Source: Burkholderia sp. S171 (GTDB taxonomy: Bacteria > Pseudomonadota > Gammaproteobacteria > Burkholderiales > Burkholderiaceae). Taken from it: a DNA stretch of 36,912 bases. The DNA lies in the NCBI RefSeq assembly GCF_009766085.1, contig NZ_LMUF01000043.1, positions 91,186 to 128,097 on the forward strand, written 5' to 3'. A model generated the notes under the pieces. It was given only the letters and a program-made list of their open reading frames with translations. It was not told the DNA's origin and made no database searches. A program made the position numbers and the translations under genes. Shown here in pieces: positions 1 through 7,113 of the stretch (position 1 is its first letter; each line of letters opens with the position of its first letter).

Positions 1-342
1 ATGCCCGTCGTCGGCAACGGCAATCCACGCGACCGAATAAGCACCGGGAGTCAACGCGTTCAGCGCAACCGACATGTGTTTCTTGTCCGCCGGATCAACC
101 ACTGACTTTGCGCTGGTGACGGGCTTGCCCTGCGCATCGGTGACGGCGATCGAGCTGAATGCGGGTTCGAGTCCATCGTCGAACTCGATCGCCACTTCCT
201 TTTGCGAAGCCGACACGGTGGCTCCCGCTCCCGGTTCCTGATGTTGTGGATAGGCGTGCGCTTGAGCGAGCTGCGCACTCGCGAGAGCGGCTGTAGCGAT
301 CAACATGCGCACGGTGGCAGAATTCATAAGAGCGATTTTCAT
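1..342 (-). CDS. copC: CopC copper-binding periplasmic protein, 3' end cut by window edge
   Basis: CopC proteins bind copper in the periplasm and work with the membrane protein CopD. The ATG at 342 opens a frame that stays open for 114 codons to the window edge, so the C-terminus is missing. Residues 1-28 form a signal peptide ending AQA. The predicted mature protein starts at His29, matching the N-terminal His copper ligand of the family, followed by a PGAGATVSAS stretch like the family's PxxGAxV segment. The last visible residues are DDGH, with His114 matching the conserved DGH ligand motif. The start codon overlaps the stop of the upstream gene as ATGA, which implies translational coupling. 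A copD gene would be expected just outside the window. The family call is confident; the copper role is inferred from the family. Confidence 0.88.
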   Translation of the reverse strand, partial: MKIALMNSATVRMLIATAALASAQLAQAHAYPQHQEPGAGATVSASQKEVAIEFDDGLEPAFSSIAVTDAQGKPVTSAKSVVDPADKKHMSVALNALTPGAYSVAWIAVADDGH

Positions 343-1262
343 GGATTGAAGAGCGGCTTGCCGAGAGAAGCAGGGAAGATATCGTCGAAATAAAGATGCG
401 CCTGAAGCAGGATCCCGACGTGATTGCCCGTCGCGCGATTGACCGGAATCTGCGCTTCGATCCCTAGCTGACCATAGCGGTTGAGCCAGATGAAACCAGG
501 GTTGATGGTCCCGGTCGTATGGCCGGAACACGGACCCGCGGTGCAGGTGTTCATCGGGAACTCGACCACCGGAATCAGGTTGGCGAGCGGTTGCGGCAGG
601 CCGAGGTCTTTCACCTGCTGCTGCAGATACGGAATGCTGTACTGCAGCGTCGTGCCCCAGTCGAGCGAGTTTGGTGACGATCGCGACGTCGTCAGGTTAG
701 GTCCGATCTCACCCGTGATTGCGAATGGCTTCAGGAAGCCGAGACTCGAGGGAAGGTCGCCGAAGCCTTTGCCGAAATAGACCGTCGGCGTGATGGTGGA
801 AGACGAATCTCCAATCGCGCGAGCACCCGTGCCGCCCAGTTCCGTGTTCACGCCGACTGATGCCATGAACTCATGGCGAGCGTTGGAGTAAGCCAGATAC
901 TTCAGGCCGAGCGTGACGTTGTCGAAGCCCTTTGCGGAGCCGCCGTTGGGCGCGTTCTGCGTGACGTAGGAACTGGCAATGCTGAAGGCCAGATTCGACG
1001 TGATCAGCTTGTCCCATTCGAACGAGGCGGTGTTGACGTTCATGCTGTCACCATCGTCGGTCGGGCTTTTGATGTGGCCGTACTGGAAGTCGAATTCATC
1101 GCCGACGCCGGGGTCGTCAACGGCCATCGTCGCCGGGAAAACCCGGTCGCCGACCACCGCATGCGCACATGCACCCGATGAACCCGCAAGGCAGGCAGCG
1201 CCAGCCGCCCATATAAGCGCGACGCGTGCAGGCGCCGCGTGCCGCTTAAGAAGCGTACGCAT
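339..1262 (-). CDS. Exported beta-barrel-like protein of the copper cluster, unknown function
   Basis: This 307-aa protein begins with a long signal peptide (about residues 1-35, ending CAHA). The rest alternates short hydrophobic and polar strands and ends in an aromatic-rich stretch finishing PLFNP, which suggests an outer-membrane beta-barrel or transporter-like protein. The ATG at 1262 is preceded by AAGGAA at suitable spacing. Two cysteines lie close together in the segment MNTCTAGPCSG. Its stop overlaps the copC start by four bases, and the DUF2946 gene is 117 bp upstream, so it probably belongs to the same copper-response unit. I do not recognise a characterised homologue. A porin-like or metal-efflux accessory role is only a guess from context. 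Confidence 0.7.
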   Translation of the reverse strand: MRTLLKRHAAPARVALIWAAGAACLAGSSGACAHAVVGDRVFPATMAVDDPGVGDEFDFQYGHIKSPTDDGDSMNVNTASFEWDKLITSNLAFSIASSYVTQNAPNGGSAKGFDNVTLGLKYLAYSNARHEFMASVGVNTELGGTGARAIGDSSSTITPTVYFGKGFGDLPSSLGFLKPFAITGEIGPNLTTSRSSPNSLDWGTTLQYSIPYLQQQVKDLGLPQPLANLIPVVEFPMNTCTAGPCSGHTTGTINPGFIWLNRYGQLGIEAQIPVNRATGNHVGILLQAHLYFDDIFPASLGKPLFNP

Positions 1263-1379
1263 TGTGTTTCCTTTGTCATGATCGTTGTGAGCGCGCTATT
1301 AAGCGCCGTCGTGCAGGGCACGCGACGGCATCGCGCAGCGGTCAGCCGCGCGAACAATAGGCACGAAATGAGTCAGTGA

Positions 1380-1760
1380 TCAGGAAAAGACAGGCGGCGC
1401 GCGAGGCTGGGCGGCAATGAAAAGCGGTAACGCGCGAACGGCTTCGCGTACCACGGGAAGCGGAGCACTAGTCACCGACACGGCAGCGGCAAAGGCCACT
1501 GCGGAACCGGTCAGAATGGGGAAGTGAGCGAGCAGGCCGCAATAAGCGCAAGCCTGCCAATGCAGCGCACCGGAGTGCGAGGAGGAGTCGTTGTTACCCG
1601 CTTCACTGAAGGCCGGGTCAGCCGAGCAATACGTGCTGAGCGCCTGGCCTAGCCGATCATGCGAGGCTAGCGCATGCGAGACCGTAGGCGCGATCGAAGT
1701 CATCAGGATTGCAAGCAATCCCAGGATACTTCCGATCTTCAGTAAGCGACGGCGGAACAT
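1380..1760 (-). CDS. DUF2946 family small membrane/exported protein
   Basis: The 126-aa product has an N-terminal hydrophobic segment (about residues 8-30). A central region with His and Cys contains HWQACAYCGLLAHFP, the signature I associate with DUF2946. A second hydrophobic segment of about 20 residues follows. The CxxC pair and neighbouring histidines could bind a metal. DUF2946 genes commonly sit beside copper-resistance genes, and this one is first in a run leading to the barrel-like protein and CopC. The ribosome-binding site before 1760 is weak. The family call is fairly sure; the biochemical function is unknown. Confidence 0.75.
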   Translation of the reverse strand: MFRRRLLKIGSILGLLAILMTSIAPTVSHALASHDRLGQALSTYCSADPAFSEAGNNDSSSHSGALHWQACAYCGLLAHFPILTGSAVAFAAAVSVTSAPLPVVREAVRALPLFIAAQPRAPPVFS

Positions 1761-1806
1761 GCTGTGATCAACACCGGGCGGTCGATGATATGGCGCCGAT
1801 TATGCC

Positions 1807-1836
1807 ACGCGTTAATCACTTCAAAACGCATTAATC
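1807..1836 (-). promoter_or_regulatory. Direct repeat in the promoter region of the copper cluster
   Basis: Two copies of ACGC(G/A)TTAATC lie at 1807-1817 and 1826-1836, with starts 19 bp apart. They sit 47 bp upstream of the DUF2946 start. On the minus strand the region also contains TTTTGA, 16 bp, then CATAAT, a possible promoter. Two similar half-sites about two helical turns apart are what a dimeric response regulator would bind, but no regulator gene is visible to assign it to. Confidence 0.35.
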
Positions 1837-1891
1837 GTCATGCGGCATCAAGCGCATACAGTGGCATGAGCCATGAGCGGTGACAGCGCAC

Positions 1892-3211
1892 TCAGACGTT
1901 CGGCAAGCCGGGGATATCCACGCCGAATGTTTGCAGCAAGAGGATTACGTTGAGGGAAAGTACGGCGAAGGCCGCAACAATAGCCGCCGTTTTTATCAGT
2001 GTCCGGTTCTTGTACGAACCCATGACATCCTCGCGGCACGTGAACCACACGAGTGCCGCCATGGGAAACGGCAGCGCAAGACTGAGCACGACCTGACTCA
2101 TGACCAGCGCTTGCGTGGCATTCACGCCCAGCCAGACCACGACAAAACTCGGCACCATCGTAATCGCGCGACGCAGCCATAGCGGGATGCGGAAGCCGAC
2201 AAACCCCTGCATGATCATTTGACCCGCCATGGTGCCCACGACCGAACTGGAAATGCCCGACGCGATCAGCGACAGCAGGAAAATGCCCGCAGCGGCAATG
2301 CCTAACAACGGCGCAAGCGTGTGATAAGCGGTCTCGATCTCGGCCACTTCAGGATGACCCGAGTGAAACGCGCCGGATGCCATGATGACCATCGCCATGT
2401 TGATCAAGCCTGCAATGGTCAGCGCAATGATCACTTCCAGGTTGGAGAACGTGAGCAGCCTTTTGCGTTCGCCCTCAGTCTTGGGGGGATGGCGGCCCTG
2501 CGTGAGTCCCGAATGAAGAAAGAGTGCGTGTGGCATGACCGTCGCCCCTACGATACCCACCGCGATAGTCACGGCTTGCGCATCGGGCAAATCAGGCTTG
2601 AACAGATGCAGTCCGACCTGGCCCCAGGCGACCGGCGCAATGAAAAGCTCCGCAAGATAAGACAAGCCGATGATTCCGACCAGTGCGCCGATCACCAACT
2701 CCAGTGGCCGGTATCCCGCTTTCTCGAAGAACAGCAAGCCATACGTCACGATCGCCGTGACGATCATGCCGATCAACAAAGGCATGTGGAAAAGCAAACT
2801 CAGGCCGATTGCGCCGCCCAGGAATTCCGCCAGGTCGGTGGCCATGGCGGCGACTTCGCTGACTCCCCACATGACATAAACGAGCGGCTTGGGTAGATGA
2901 TCCCGGCATAACTCCGCGAGATTGCGACCGGTGACAATGCCCAGTTTTGCGGAAAGTGCCTGGAATAGCATGGCTATGACGTTGGCCAGCAGCACAACCC
3001 ACAATAATGCATACCCGTATCGCGCGCCGGCCTGAATGTTGGTCGCGAAATTGCCCGGGTCCATGTAAGCCACGGAGACGACCACTGCCGGTCCGGCAAA
3101 AGGCAGCAGCACCGACCAGCCCGTGCGGCGGCCTTCCAGCACATCGCGCATGGCGAGCGTCGTACTGTCGCTCATTGATCGGCTAGTTTCAGCGCGGACG
3201 CGGTCATCCAT
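1892..3211 (-). CDS. mntH: Nramp family divalent metal (Mn2+/Fe2+) transporter, MntH-like
   Basis: Nramp proteins are inner-membrane proton-coupled importers of Mn2+ and Fe2+. From the ATG at 3211 the product is 439 aa with about 11 hydrophobic segments, the usual MntH length and topology. Both metal-site motifs are present: DPGN at residues 51-54 (TM1) and MPH at 226-228 (TM6). The ATDLAEFLG segment typical of TM3 is at 124-132. A TTG at 3223 would add four residues, and an ATG 12 codons downstream is another option; none has a clear ribosome-binding site. The gene stands alone, divergent from the beta-propeller gene. Specificity for Mn over Fe cannot be read from sequence. The upstream region holds a short TCAA tandem run but no operator I recognise. 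Confidence 0.9.
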   Translation of the reverse strand: MDDRVRAETSRSMSDSTTLAMRDVLEGRRTGWSVLLPFAGPAVVVSVAYMDPGNFATNIQAGARYGYALLWVVLLANVIAMLFQALSAKLGIVTGRNLAELCRDHLPKPLVYVMWGVSEVAAMATDLAEFLGGAIGLSLLFHMPLLIGMIVTAIVTYGLLFFEKAGYRPLELVIGALVGIIGLSYLAELFIAPVAWGQVGLHLFKPDLPDAQAVTIAVGIVGATVMPHALFLHSGLTQGRHPPKTEGERKRLLTFSNLEVIIALTIAGLINMAMVIMASGAFHSGHPEVAEIETAYHTLAPLLGIAAAGIFLLSLIASGISSSVVGTMAGQMIMQGFVGFRIPLWLRRAITMVPSFVVVWLGVNATQALVMSQVVLSLALPFPMAALVWFTCREDVMGSYKNRTLIKTAAIVAAFAVLSLNVILLLQTFGVDIPGLPNV

Positions 3212-3402
3212 TGCTTGACTCAATACGTTAGAGATAAAAAGGTCGCTCGCGCGGACCGGCTTGCTGCGGCCACGGCTACGGCGGCAGAATCAATCAATCA
3301 ATGCAGTGCTTCAGGCGCTTCTCTCGGCTGCAAACTAGTGGGTAAAGCTATCAGAGCACAGTTTCGGCTTTTTCGGGCCTTCTCATCGTTATTCCTTTCA
3401 AT

Positions 3403-4425
3403 ATGCTAAGCACTGCAATCAGAAACCTTTCGATAACGGCAGTTATTACCTTGCTATCGCATAACCTTGCGCTAGCGGATACTCCGGCCGCGCCTCAGCC
3501 GGCCGCCCCCAAAGTCATCGTGCTGGATTCCGGTGAGGCGCAACTCACCTTGATCGACGAAGCGAAGCACAAGGTCCTGGGTACCGAACCGACCGGCAAG
3601 GAACCGCATCACCTGATGATCACGCCGGATGGCAATTCGCTCATTGTCGCCGACTCGGTGTCGAATGATCTGATCTTTGTCGATCCGCGCAGCGGCAAGG
3701 TGCAAAAACGGGTGGAGGGCATAGAAGATCCATACCAGCTCGGCTTCTCTCCCGATCACAAATGGTTTGTCACGGCAGGCTTGAGACTGGACCGGGTCGA
3801 TATTTATCGATACGACGGCCACGACCTCACAATCGCCAAGCGTATTCCGCTCGCTAAAACGCCCAGCCATATGACGTTTTCTTCGGATGCGAGCACGGTA
3901 TTCGTGACGTTGCAGGATTCGGGCGAACTCGCGGCGATCGATCTGGCCACGCAAACGGTCAAGTGGAAAATCCCGGTTGGAAACACGCCGGCGGGTCTTT
4001 GGATGACGCCGGGTGATCAGGACTTGCTGGTTGGCATGACGGGTGAAGACGATGTCGCGGTTGTCGACTGGCACAAGCAGCAGGTCGTGAAACGCATTCA
4101 GACAGGCAAAGGCGCGCACAATTTTCGTAATCTCGACGACGGCAAGCATGTTGCCGTGACGAATCGCGTAGCGAGCACGATCAGCATCCTCGACTACACG
4201 ACGTTGCAAAAGGTCGGTGACATAGATGGGCTATTGCCCGGACCGGACGACATGGAATTGTCCGCCGATCGCAAGACGCTTTGGGTGACGTTCCGGTTTG
4301 CGCGGCATGTTGGCGTGATCGATCTCACCAGCCGCAAGCTGATCGACACCATTGCCGTCGGTCGCTCGCCGCATGGGCTTTACTTTGCGGACCGGGCGCC
4401 CGTGTACGCACCGAATCCGGACTGA
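3403..4425 (+). CDS. Periplasmic YVTN-type beta-propeller protein
   Basis: The 340-aa protein has a signal peptide (about residues 1-25, ending ALA) followed by about seven repeats of roughly 42 residues. Each has a DG/D-x-x-x-hydrophobic core like LMITPDGNSLIVADS, MTFSSDASTVFVTLQ and MELSADRKTLWVTFR. This is the YVTN / cytochrome d1-like propeller fold. No CxxCH haem site is present, so it is not a nitrite reductase or cytochrome. Such proteins are often periplasmic scaffolds or accompany quinoprotein and metal-handling systems. It is divergent from mntH with 179 bp between the two starts, so they could share control, but nothing in the sequence proves a link. The fold is confident; the function is unknown. 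Confidence 0.8.
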   Translation: MLSTAIRNLSITAVITLLSHNLALADTPAAPQPAAPKVIVLDSGEAQLTLIDEAKHKVLGTEPTGKEPHHLMITPDGNSLIVADSVSNDLIFVDPRSGKVQKRVEGIEDPYQLGFSPDHKWFVTAGLRLDRVDIYRYDGHDLTIAKRIPLAKTPSHMTFSSDASTVFVTLQDSGELAAIDLATQTVKWKIPVGNTPAGLWMTPGDQDLLVGMTGEDDVAVVDWHKQQVVKRIQTGKGAHNFRNLDDGKHVAVTNRVASTISILDYTTLQKVGDIDGLLPGPDDMELSADRKTLWVTFRFARHVGVIDLTSRKLIDTIAVGRSPHGLYFADRAPVYAPNPD

Positions 4426-4483
4426 CCATGCGCGGCGGTTTAATTCGGCCTGGTGTATTTTCAGGCGGCGCTAGAGGAGCCCT

Positions 4484-4579
4484 ATGATTAGGGAAATCGT
4501 CGCGCAACTGGATAACGCGGTCTCTACGCTGCAGACGCTCTTATCGGCGCTCAAAAGCAGTAACCATGTCTATGGGTAA
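4484..4579 (+). CDS. Possible 31-aa small protein
   Basis: A short frame begins at an ATG preceded by GAGGAG at about 5 nt, a strong ribosome-binding site. It encodes 31 residues starting MIREIVAQLDNAV, an amphipathic helix-like sequence with leucine spacing. It starts 58 bp after the beta-propeller stop and overlaps the end of the antisense antitoxin relic. I do not recognise a family. The good initiation site is the only positive evidence, so it may be spurious. Confidence 0.3.
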   Translation: MIREIVAQLDNAVSTLQTLLSALKSSNHVYG

Positions 4580-4778
4580 GGGCGCGTCGAAGTCGTCAGC
4601 AATTTTCGCCCTTCCTTTTAAGCCACCGAAACGGCGCGGAGCCGGGTCACCCTGAATGGGCCCTAAGCCTGGCAACGGGCTTGCCGGCCTTCGTAATGGT
4701 AATTTCTTCACCATTTGCCGCGGCATCGACAAGCTTGGAGAGACACTTCCTGGCGTCGCGAATATTGACGGTTCGCAT
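4541..4778 (-). pseudogene. Phd/YefM-type antitoxin gene, frameshifted, no toxin partner
   Basis: An ATG at 4778 with AGGAG four nt upstream starts a clear antitoxin N-terminus (MRTVNIRDARKCLSKLVDAA, then GEEITITKAGKPVARL). This frame hits a stop after 44 codons near 4647. The expected C-terminal half (PRRFGGLKG, then ADDFDAPLP, then a terminal AFERR) is intact in another frame down to the stop at 4541. The total length, 238 nt, is not a multiple of three, so one indel near 4650-4665 explains the break. No PIN-domain VapC toxin follows downstream. TGGTAA and TTACCA arms at 4803 and 4831 could be the old autoregulatory operator. I infer a decayed toxin-antitoxin remnant; a sequencing error is the alternative. 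Confidence 0.7.
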
Positions 4779-5087
4779 ATTTCTCCTGATGGGCTAATGC
4801 CCTGGTAATTCACCGCCGTCGGCGCGTAAGTTACCACGCCAGTCTCGTTTTTCTATTGTTTCTTCACGGGTAGCGCCTTGCCTGACAAGGCCGCATACCG
4901 GGCCGGCCACCCAACTCGGCTCCGCGCGCCGATAAATCCGCAAGCCCTCCGAACGCCCCCACGCCCCGCCTGGCTCCCCCCGCGTCTTTACACTTTCTTT
5001 ATATCCCTGGCAGTTCTCTTTTCCGGCCGTTTACGCGCGATCAACTAACCTTCAGCACGTCCAAATCCGCTACGGGAGATCAAAACA
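4779..5087. other. Leader region upstream of the kdp operon
   Basis: This roughly 300-bp stretch has no convincing gene. It contains the possible antitoxin operator arms (4803-4836), a pyrimidine-rich low-complexity tract (about 4940-4985) and the KdpE-like site annotated separately. The first small gene of the operon starts at 5088, with GGGAGA about 8 nt upstream of it. Confidence 0.5.
4987..5006 (+). promoter_or_regulatory. Putative KdpE operator
   Basis: The sequence has TTTACAC, then TTTC, then TTTATATCC: two T-rich hexamer-like direct repeats. It resembles the E. coli kdp operator, where TTTATA and TTTACA repeats are bound by phosphorylated KdpE. It lies about 80 bp before the first small gene of the operon, and kdpE is the last gene of that operon. 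Assignment rests on motif resemblance and position. Confidence 0.6.
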
Positions 5088-5192
5088 ATGGACCTGATAT
5101 ATATCGCCGGCATCATCGCCTTCTGGGTAGTGTGCGCGGCCCTGACCATCGGTTGCGACAAATTGCGTCGCGCCCCGGGAGGTCGCCCATGA
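5088..5192 (+). CDS. 34-aa single-span membrane protein leading the kdp operon
   Basis: An ATG at 5088 follows GGGAGATCAAAACA. The product is one hydrophobic helix (about residues 3-22) followed by CDKLRRAPGGRP, a basic tail that would face the cytoplasm. Its stop overlaps the kdpF start (ATGA), and kdpF overlaps kdpA in the same way, so the three are translationally linked. From memory, similar unnamed mini-proteins with a CD(R/K)L tail occur upstream of kdpF in other proteobacteria. It may be a structural or regulatory subunit of the K+ pump. Its existence as a gene is well supported by spacing; its function is unknown. Confidence 0.75.
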   Translation: MDLIYIAGIIAFWVVCAALTIGCDKLRRAPGGRP

Positions 5193-5284
5193 CCACCTGG
5201 ATGCTTGTGCTGGCAGGTGCTTCGACTCTGCTCTTGTTCGTGTACCTCGTGTACGCACTACTGCGTGCGGAGGATCTGGAATGA
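5189..5284 (+). CDS. kdpF: KdpF, small subunit of the K+-transporting ATPase
   Basis: KdpF is a tiny single-helix protein that stabilises the KdpFABC complex in the inner membrane. The 31-aa product is one hydrophobic span ending in LLRAEDLE; the L-R-A-E/D ending is typical of KdpF. Its start overlaps the preceding 34-aa gene by four bases and its stop overlaps the kdpA start by four bases. Size, motif and position agree. Confidence 0.92.
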   Translation: MTTWMLVLAGASTLLLFVYLVYALLRAEDLE

Positions 5285-7089
5285 ACGCTAATACCGTATT
5301 TCAAACAGGCCTTTATATCGTCGTGCTGATCGCGCTTGCGATCCCGCTCGGTCGATATATGACCTCCGTGCTCGATGGCTCGTCAGTCGTTGTTCGACGC
5401 ATCGGCCGTCCAGTCGAAAAGCTGCTTTACAAGCTTGCCGGCGTGGACGACAAGTCTGAAATGTCGTGGAAGCATTACGCATTCGCCGTGCTTGCGTTCA
5501 ACGCACTCGGCGCGCTCGTCGTGTTTGGTTTCCTGCGCTTGCAACAGTGGCTGCCGTCCAACCCGCAGGCCTTCGGTCCGATGACCCCGGATGCCGCGTT
5601 CAACACGGCTGTCAGCTTCGTGACCAATACGAACTGGCAAGACTACACGCCTGAGTCGACCGCAAGCTATCTCTCGCAGATGGTTGGCCTGACCGTGCAG
5701 AACTTCTTCTCGGCCGCGACCGGCATTGCCGTTGTCGTCGCGCTGATTCGTGGCTTCGCACGTCATACGGCCACGACTATCGGCAACTTCTGGGTCGACA
5801 TCACGCGTATCACGCTGTACATCCTCGCCCCTCTGGCGACGGTCATCGCGCTGGTGTTCGTGAGCCAGGGCGCGATCCAGAACTTCCAGTCGTACCAGGA
5901 TGTCGCCACGGTTCAAGTGACGACCTACCAGACGCCGAAGACGGACGCACAGGGGAACCCGGTCAAGGATGCCAAGGGCAATCCGGTGATGGTGGACAAC
6001 AAGGCTGACAAGCAGACGATCGCGATGGGCCCCGTTGCCTCGCAAGAAGCGATCAAGATGCTCGGCACGAATGGCGGCGGGTTCTTTAACGCCAACTCCG
6101 CTCATCCGTACGAAAACCCGACGCCGTTCTCGAACTTCGTCCAGATGATCGCCATGCTCGTCATTCCGGCGGCACTGTGCGTGGTGTTCGGACGCATGGT
6201 GGGCGACAAGCGGCAGGGCTACGCCATCCTCGCTGCAATGACTATTGCCTTCACCATTGCTTGTTGGGGAGAAATCTCATTCGAGCAGGCCGGCAATCCG
6301 CTGTTCACGTCGTTGCATGTCGATCAAAGCGCTTCCGCGATGCAGGCAGGCGGTAACGCCGAAGGCAAGGAAACCCGCTTCGGCATTGCGCAGTCGGGCA
6401 TCTTCACGGTCGCCACCACGGCTGCATCGTGCGGTGCCGTGAACAACGCGCATGACTCGCTGACGCCAATGGGCGGCTTCGTACCGCTGTTGCTGATCCA
6501 GTTGGGTGAAGTGATCTTCGGCGGCGTGGGGTCCGGCTTATACGGCATGCTCGTCTTCGCCATGCTCGCGGTGTTCGTCGCCGGCCTGATGATCGGTCGC
6601 ACGCCTGAATACATCGGCAAGAAGATTGAGTCGTACGAGATGAAGATGGTCGCGATCGTCGTGTTGCTGACGCCGTTCCTGGTGCTGCTTGGTGCGTCGA
6701 TTGGCGTGCTGACGGCAGCGGGCCAAGCGGGCATATCGAACCCAGGGCCGCACGGTTTCTCCGAGATTCTCTACGCCTATAGCTCGGCTGCAAATAACAA
6801 CGGCAGCGCCTTCGCGGGCCTCACGGTCAGCACGCCGTTCTACAACATCTCGACCGGCATTGCCATGTGGTTCGGCCGCTTCGGTTCGATCATCCCGGTG
6901 CTGGCCATTGCCGGTGCGCTTGCCGCTAAAAAGCGTATTGCGACGACCGCAGGCAGCTTGCCGACACATGGTCCGCTGTTTGTCGTGTTGCTGCTCGGCA
7001 CTGTTGTGCTGGTAGGTGCATTGACCTACGTACCCGCGCTCGCACTGGGTCCCGTGGTCGAGCATCTCATGATGCTCTCGGGCAAATAA
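5281..7089 (+). CDS. kdpA: KdpA, potassium-binding channel-like subunit of KdpFABC
   Basis: KdpA selects and takes up K+ in the high-affinity P-type pump. The 602-aa protein has about ten membrane spans. The four pore-loop filter regions are visible: TNTNWQDYTPE, TNGGGFFNANSAHPYENPTP, CGAVNNAHDSLTPMGG and NNNGSAFAG. It is about 45 residues longer than the 557-aa E. coli protein. Part of the excess is a hydrophilic insert around residues 218-240 with a tandem heptad-like repeat (DAQGNPVK, DAKGNPVM) before the second filter. The start codon overlaps the kdpF stop; kdpB follows after 24 bp. Expression is expected under K+ limitation through KdpDE. Confidence 0.98.
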   Translation: MNANTVFQTGLYIVVLIALAIPLGRYMTSVLDGSSVVVRRIGRPVEKLLYKLAGVDDKSEMSWKHYAFAVLAFNALGALVVFGFLRLQQWLPSNPQAFGPMTPDAAFNTAVSFVTNTNWQDYTPESTASYLSQMVGLTVQNFFSAATGIAVVVALIRGFARHTATTIGNFWVDITRITLYILAPLATVIALVFVSQGAIQNFQSYQDVATVQVTTYQTPKTDAQGNPVKDAKGNPVMVDNKADKQTIAMGPVASQEAIKMLGTNGGGFFNANSAHPYENPTPFSNFVQMIAMLVIPAALCVVFGRMVGDKRQGYAILAAMTIAFTIACWGEISFEQAGNPLFTSLHVDQSASAMQAGGNAEGKETRFGIAQSGIFTVATTAASCGAVNNAHDSLTPMGGFVPLLLIQLGEVIFGGVGSGLYGMLVFAMLAVFVAGLMIGRTPEYIGKKIESYEMKMVAIVVLLTPFLVLLGASIGVLTAAGQAGISNPGPHGFSEILYAYSSAANNNGSAFAGLTVSTPFYNISTGIAMWFGRFGSIIPVLAIAGALAAKKRIATTAGSLPTHGPLFVVLLLGTVVLVGALTYVPALALGPVVEHLMMLSGK

Positions 7090-7113
7090 GCGGTCACTGA
7101 TACAGAGGAAAGT

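Noticed and set aside
3288..3302. Short TCAA tandem repeat upstream of mntH
   Set aside because: Only about three to four units. Phase variation is possible in principle but it lies in untranslated DNA and is too short to support.
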